64,000 nucleotides of DNA from Pachyseris speciosa (taxonomy: Eukaryota > Cnidaria > Anthozoa > Scleractinia > Pachyseridae), in contig JAEMWC010000756.1 in assembly GCA_016490735.1 (NCBI GenBank), forward strand, positions 40,001 to 104,000, read 5' to 3'. Shown here in pieces: positions 52,201-64,000 of this stretch (position 1 is the stretch's first letter; each line of letters opens with the position of its first letter). Below the pieces are notes generated by a model. It did no database searches, had not been told where the DNA came from, and saw only the letters and a program-made list of their open reading frames with translations. The position numbers and the translations under genes are program-made.

Positions 52201-52429
52201 ATTTAAGTTTTAAAAACTTACTTCTGGCAAATGATTGATAGAACCATTTTGTCCTCCTTTTACCCAGGTTTCAATTTCGCCGGAATTTCACTCGTCCGCA
52301 ATTTTTTCCAGTTCGTCAGTTCCTCCTCACGTTCGATCTCAAGTCCGTAAAGCAGTCTCGCTTTTGATCCCAATGAAATCCCTCGCGAACACGAGTTTGA
52401 AGACAAAAAGCTAACTTCAAATATATATG

Positions 52430-52472
52430 GGTTATTGATGGCGGGATATTGGCCAAGCTCTTTTTTTGCGTG

Positions 52473-52505
<33 letters not shown>

Positions 52506-52675
52506 CAAGCAAAAAAAAAAAACGACTAAAAGGACGCTATTAAAAGACAGTAAACCGCGGGACGAACGGGCTATCCCGAGCGGTCAAGATGGCTCCATCT
52601 TGATCTCGCGGGTAGCCAATCACAGCAGGAGAATTGATTCATTTTGACCGCTCAAAGAGCCAGTCATATAATAAA
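52430..52675. repeat. Dispersed repeat A, copy 2
   Basis: Same ordered motifs as 27517-27840 (GGCGGGATAT, GTTTATGGACCGAGACGAAG, GACGAACGGGCTATCCCG, CCAATCACAGCAGGAGAATT). Confidence 0.75.
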
Positions 52676-52899
52676 ACAAAACAATAAAAAAATATCACAA
52701 CAAACAAACAAAATATGGGTGAAAAGTATCCATATAAATTCAGTCCCCTTCACAGAATGGCACACAAACGTAAAGTTCCATGACCATTCTCTGTTGAGAT
52801 CTTCGGTAAGGAATTGTGAAAAGCAGACAAGTGATAAGAGCGAAACAAGACATGATGAAAACACCACCAACAAAAACGTGTGGGATAGAGCGCTACTCA

Positions 52900-53165
52900 A
52901 CCCAGTGCAGTAAAACCCAAACCAAAGATATGTCCCTAGCCAATCACAAATAGCACAAGCAGACTTTCACGACGGACCAATCTGATTTTTAAGCATGCAT
53001 GCAGCATGCAGCTGGTCTCAAGCGCGGAAAAATATGCACCTAAGTCATGATTTTCTTCTCGTGGCTGAGAATGTGGCGCGAGTTTTGACAACCATACACG
53101 GAGCGAAGTAAGCAAAACCAAAGCAAAAAATAATTACTTTCGACGCTCAATTGAAAATTCCACTC
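52900..53165. mobile_element. Diverged relative of the capsid-gene MITE
   Basis: The right half matches the right half of 38781-39060 (GGCGCGAGTTTT, GCAAAACCAAAGCAAAA, ATTACTTTCGACGCTCAATT). The left half contains AGTAAAACCCAAACCAAAG and CCAATCACAA. The ends are too diverged to set borders. Confidence 0.6.
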
Positions 53166-53310
53166 TTTAACCCCAAGGACAACTTGCAAACAAATCAACA
53201 AGAGAATTGTTAACTTCAAATATGCACATATATATTCTTTGTAGAGTTTGTAAAAACAACTACCGGACAACCAGTGCCTTTAAAAAGGTTTATAAGCTGC
53301 TTTTGAGCTT

Positions 53311-53500
53311 ACATTGGTGAGACAGGGAGGAAATCAGGCGACCGCTTCCACAAACAACTTCGGAAGATGAAAGAAATGACAAAGATGTGTCGAAATCAAG
53401 AAATCACTCGCTCTACATTCAACCTGCGCAATCATTCGCACCAGCGCATGATAGTTTGTGGCCTATCTCAACATCAAGGTAACAGAGAAAGCAGCGATGC
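53311..53500 (+). pseudogene. GIY-YIG domain remnant of a Penelope-like element
   Basis: Continuous frame with YIGETGRKSGDRFHKQLRKM, then TFNLRNHSHQRMIVCGLS, the pattern of a GIY-YIG endonuclease from a retroelement different from that at 13160-14098. Stops follow downstream. Confidence 0.65.
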
Positions 53501-53614
53501 CTTAGAACAAAAATAATTGTTTCATCTTCCGAATCGGCACTCGAAATAATCCTCACTGAATTAACGCGCGCTTTTCCTGCACTGGACAAACTTATTCTTG
53601 TTATTCACGTTACA

Positions 53615-53990
53615 ATGTTTACACCTGAGCTGTTCAACAAACTACAGTGGATGACAATAAACCAACGCATAGACTACTTCACTTCTATATTAATATATAA
53701 AATAATTAACAAATCTAGCCCTGATTATTTGCAGAACAGCTTCAAATACGTCAAAGATCGGCTGCAAGTGGAAACCTCTCCATACCTAAGCTATCTTCGA
53801 AGACAGGACAGAGATCATTTCAATACCGTGGAGTACATGCTTGGAACTCCTTGTCCGTAGACGTTAGAGGGTATAGCCTCGATAAGTTTAAAAAATGTTT
53901 ACGTCTTAAAAACTTTTTAAGTTTTTTCATTCTCTTTTTTCATATTACCATATTTCAGTGTTTTTAATTTATTAATTGTTGTAAATAATA
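53615..53990 (+). pseudogene. 3' end of a LINE reverse transcriptase ORF
   Basis: Peptide LQWMTINQRIDYFTSILIYKI, then INKSSPDYLQNSF, and, in a shifted frame, WNSLSVDVRGYSLDKFKKC, which is the usual C-terminal tail of CR1/L2-like LINE ORF2 proteins. It ends in an AT-rich tail with AATAATAATAA at 53986. Confidence 0.6.
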
Positions 53991-54252
53991 ATAACGAGGG
54001 CCACCCTAATTAACTTCGTGTTGGCTTTTTGTTTCTCTTCTCTCTCTCTAAACCAACAGCGTCGGTAGCTCCACTTGTCACTATATAAAGCTGGCTTCCT
54101 GACCCGACAAACTGAATGATTAAGAACACCAAAATGTTTGTCAAGTGCTGATGAAATGCTATACTACCGTGCGCTTGCTGAATAAGAGAAGCACTGGAGA
54201 CCAGCCAGGAGAGCACCACTCCTATTTCAGCACAATGTCACGTGACTAGTGC

Positions 54253-62363
<8,111 letters not shown>

Positions 62364-62367
62364 TTAA

Positions 62368-62455
62368 ACTTGAGTTGCTTGTACTACTTGCCTTACTTGT
62401 ACTACTTGAGTTGCTTGTACTCCTTGAGTTGCTTGTACTTACTTGAGTTGCTTGT
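62368..62455. repeat. Minisatellite upstream of the transporter start
   Basis: Five or so units of ACTTGAGTTGCTTGTACT-like sequence, 15-22 bp each, lie immediately upstream of the first predicted exon. It may fall in the 5' UTR or promoter. Confidence 0.7.
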
Positions 62456-62873
62456 TTTGTATACTAAATAGTTCCAGAAGCGAACAGTGAGGAAAAGTGA
62501 AAGACACGTGCGTACACCAGATATATCTCTCGCAAAACTGTTTATTTCCATCCTCCCACATCACGTGACCCTCGCTACCCAAAATACCACATTTCCTCCT
62601 TCCTATACAGTTTTCTTAACATAAACGCAACTTACAAAAAACTACTATAAATTCAATCTGTCGGGAGGCTTGACCACCCGTCCTGATCGTGTAACCGCTT
62701 GGCCTGATCTGGCGTCAGAGTGACTGGGCATGATAGTTTTGGTGATCACTGGATCAGGACTGTGAACACAGTTGTCGCCTCCTAAATCACCATCATTATT
62801 AACAACAGGTAAAGAGATAACACTAGACTTGCGAGAAACCTCATTGTCTACTTCAGACTGAACTTGCGACCTA
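62456..62873. other. Upstream region, no feature identified
   Basis: Non-coding. A candidate promoter for the transporter, but without a distinctive motif. Confidence 0.35.
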
Positions 62874-62882
62874 GTTATGGGA

Positions 62883-63875
62883 GGGTCGGTACAAAACGTG
62901 GACCCCCCTTCTGGACCCCCTTCTGGACCCCCATCTGGACCCCTTCTGGACCCCCTTCTGGACCCCCTTCTGGACCCCCTTCTGGACCCCCTTCTGGACC
63001 CCTCGATTTTTCTGTTGAAAACTAATAAAATGATATTTAACAGTCTTCGCGTTGGATTTCAACTTCGGCCGGTTCGTTGATAGTTACAGACAGTATTACA
63101 GTAATCGCGAACGTTACCACAGCCAGTTGCCATTTTCATCCCGAGAAAAACTTGCTTTGAATTTCGCAGAATTTGCGTTGCTGACTTTTGTTGCTGTTAC
63201 CAAATACTTTAGAATTTTCTCGCAAAGGTTAGATAAACGTTAAAGATGCAAATTACTGTTCAGCTTTCAACTGGGTTTCGAAGAATGTGAACCGAGCTCA
63301 AAAACTATCTTTTTTTTTCTGTTTGGATTAGAATAAGCACTCCTAGTTAATGTTATCACTGCAGCAAAAAGGTGAGCAATGTTTTCTTCCACGCTGGCAA
63401 AATATAGTCGAAATCCGCTGAATGATGATGGATGAAATATGATCACTCTGGTTGCCTAGCACGTGACATAAATCTGCCACCGATAATAATTTTCACATTC
63501 TCTGAAAGCCAGTTGAAAGCTGAACAGTAATTTGCATCTTTAACGTTTATCTAACCTTTGCGAGAAAATTCTAAAGTATATGGTAACAGCAACAAAAGTC
63601 AGCAACGCAAATTCAGCGAAATTCAAAGCAAGTTTTTCTCGGGATGAAAATGGCAACTGGCTGTGGTAATGTTCGCGATTACTGTAATACTGTCTGTAAC
63701 TATCAACGAACCGGCCGAAGTTGAAATCCAAAGCGAGGACTGTTAAATCTCATTTTATTATTTTTCAACAGAAAAATCGAGGGGTCCAGAAGGGGGTCCA
63801 GAAGGGGGTCCAGAAGGGGTCCAGATGGGGGTCCAGAAGGGGTCCAGAAGGAGGGTCCACGTTTTGTACCGACCC
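62883..63875. mobile_element. Foldback element with 12-bp tandem arrays, 9-bp duplication
   Basis: The ends GGGTCGGTACAAAACGTGGA and its inverse are flanked by GTTATGGGA on both sides (62874-62882, 63876-63884). The arms are about 385 bp and nearly identical. Each arm holds an array of GGACCCCCTTCT units: about nine on the left (62901-63003) and about seven on the right (63782-63860). The centre (about 63270-63505) is unique. Long arms and a 9-bp duplication suggest a Mutator-like/Foldback element (inference). Confidence 0.8.
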
Positions 63876-64000
63876 GTTATGGGATTGGAGCTTTAGGGGT
63901 CGGAGGGTAACTCTGCTTCCTTGCTTTTTTTGTTGATATGTTAAAAACAACTACATTAATATAGAAACCATTAAAGGGTTCTAAAAAAGCTGTATTGACA

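Noticed and set aside
62871..63062. Coding frame made of VQKG repeats
   Set aside because: It is the translation of the 12-bp tandem array in the foldback arm.

Overview
The window looks like animal nuclear DNA from a cnidarian, most likely a stony coral. Genes are split by introns with GT-AG borders, AT-rich spacers separate them, and the sequence is packed with short inverted-repeat elements, tRNA-derived SINEs, Penelope-like retroelements and LINE fragments. One host gene resembles a family that I associate, from memory, with coral skeletal-matrix proteins. No rRNA, CRISPR array or bacterial operon is visible.

Layout. 1-11 kb: a 4.8-kb TTAA-flanked element with long terminal inverted repeats (TIRs) that carries a decayed zinc-finger/HTH gene, plus several MITEs and foldbacks. 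11-19 kb: nested elements, including a head-to-head pair of Penelope copies inside a larger inverted-repeat element, and a pogo-like element inside a TTA-flanked one. 19.9-21.4 kb: a two-exon secreted protein gene (minus strand). 22.6-26.7 kb: an ISL2EU-type DNA transposon with an intact SWIM-YqaJ gene and a frameshifted THAP/DDE transposase. 27-32 kb: repeats only. 32,453-51,953: a 19.5-kb Polinton (Maverick/adintovirus-like) provirus. 54.2-62.4 kb: a seven-exon EamA/DMT-type transporter gene (minus strand) whose introns are full of MITEs, SINE and LINE copies. 62.9-63.9 kb: a foldback element with a 12-bp tandem array in each arm.

The Polinton is the main item. It sits inside a tRNA-derived SINE, flanked by a perfect 6-bp duplication (CAGATG). 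It starts AGTAGTATAGGG and ends with the inverse. Each TIR is itself a long hairpin and reaches to within a few bases of the start codon of the terminal gene. It encodes a replication/integration set (protein-primed PolB, DDE integrase), a virion set (FtsK/A32-like ATPase, adenain-type protease, major and minor capsid candidates, a PLA2-domain protein, small hydrophobic proteins), a long collagen-plus-repeat fibre protein, and a block of seven or so small unrecognised genes at the left end.

State of the element. Integrase, ATPase, protease core and many small genes are open. PolB has three in-frame stops and frameshifts, the major capsid gene is split by a 280-bp TA-flanked MITE, and the minor capsid gene contains a roughly 42-bp inverted duplication. 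It therefore looks like a fairly young but dead provirus. Several single-base indels lie in homopolymers and could be assembly errors. All coordinates were worked out by eye; no database or alignment was available.
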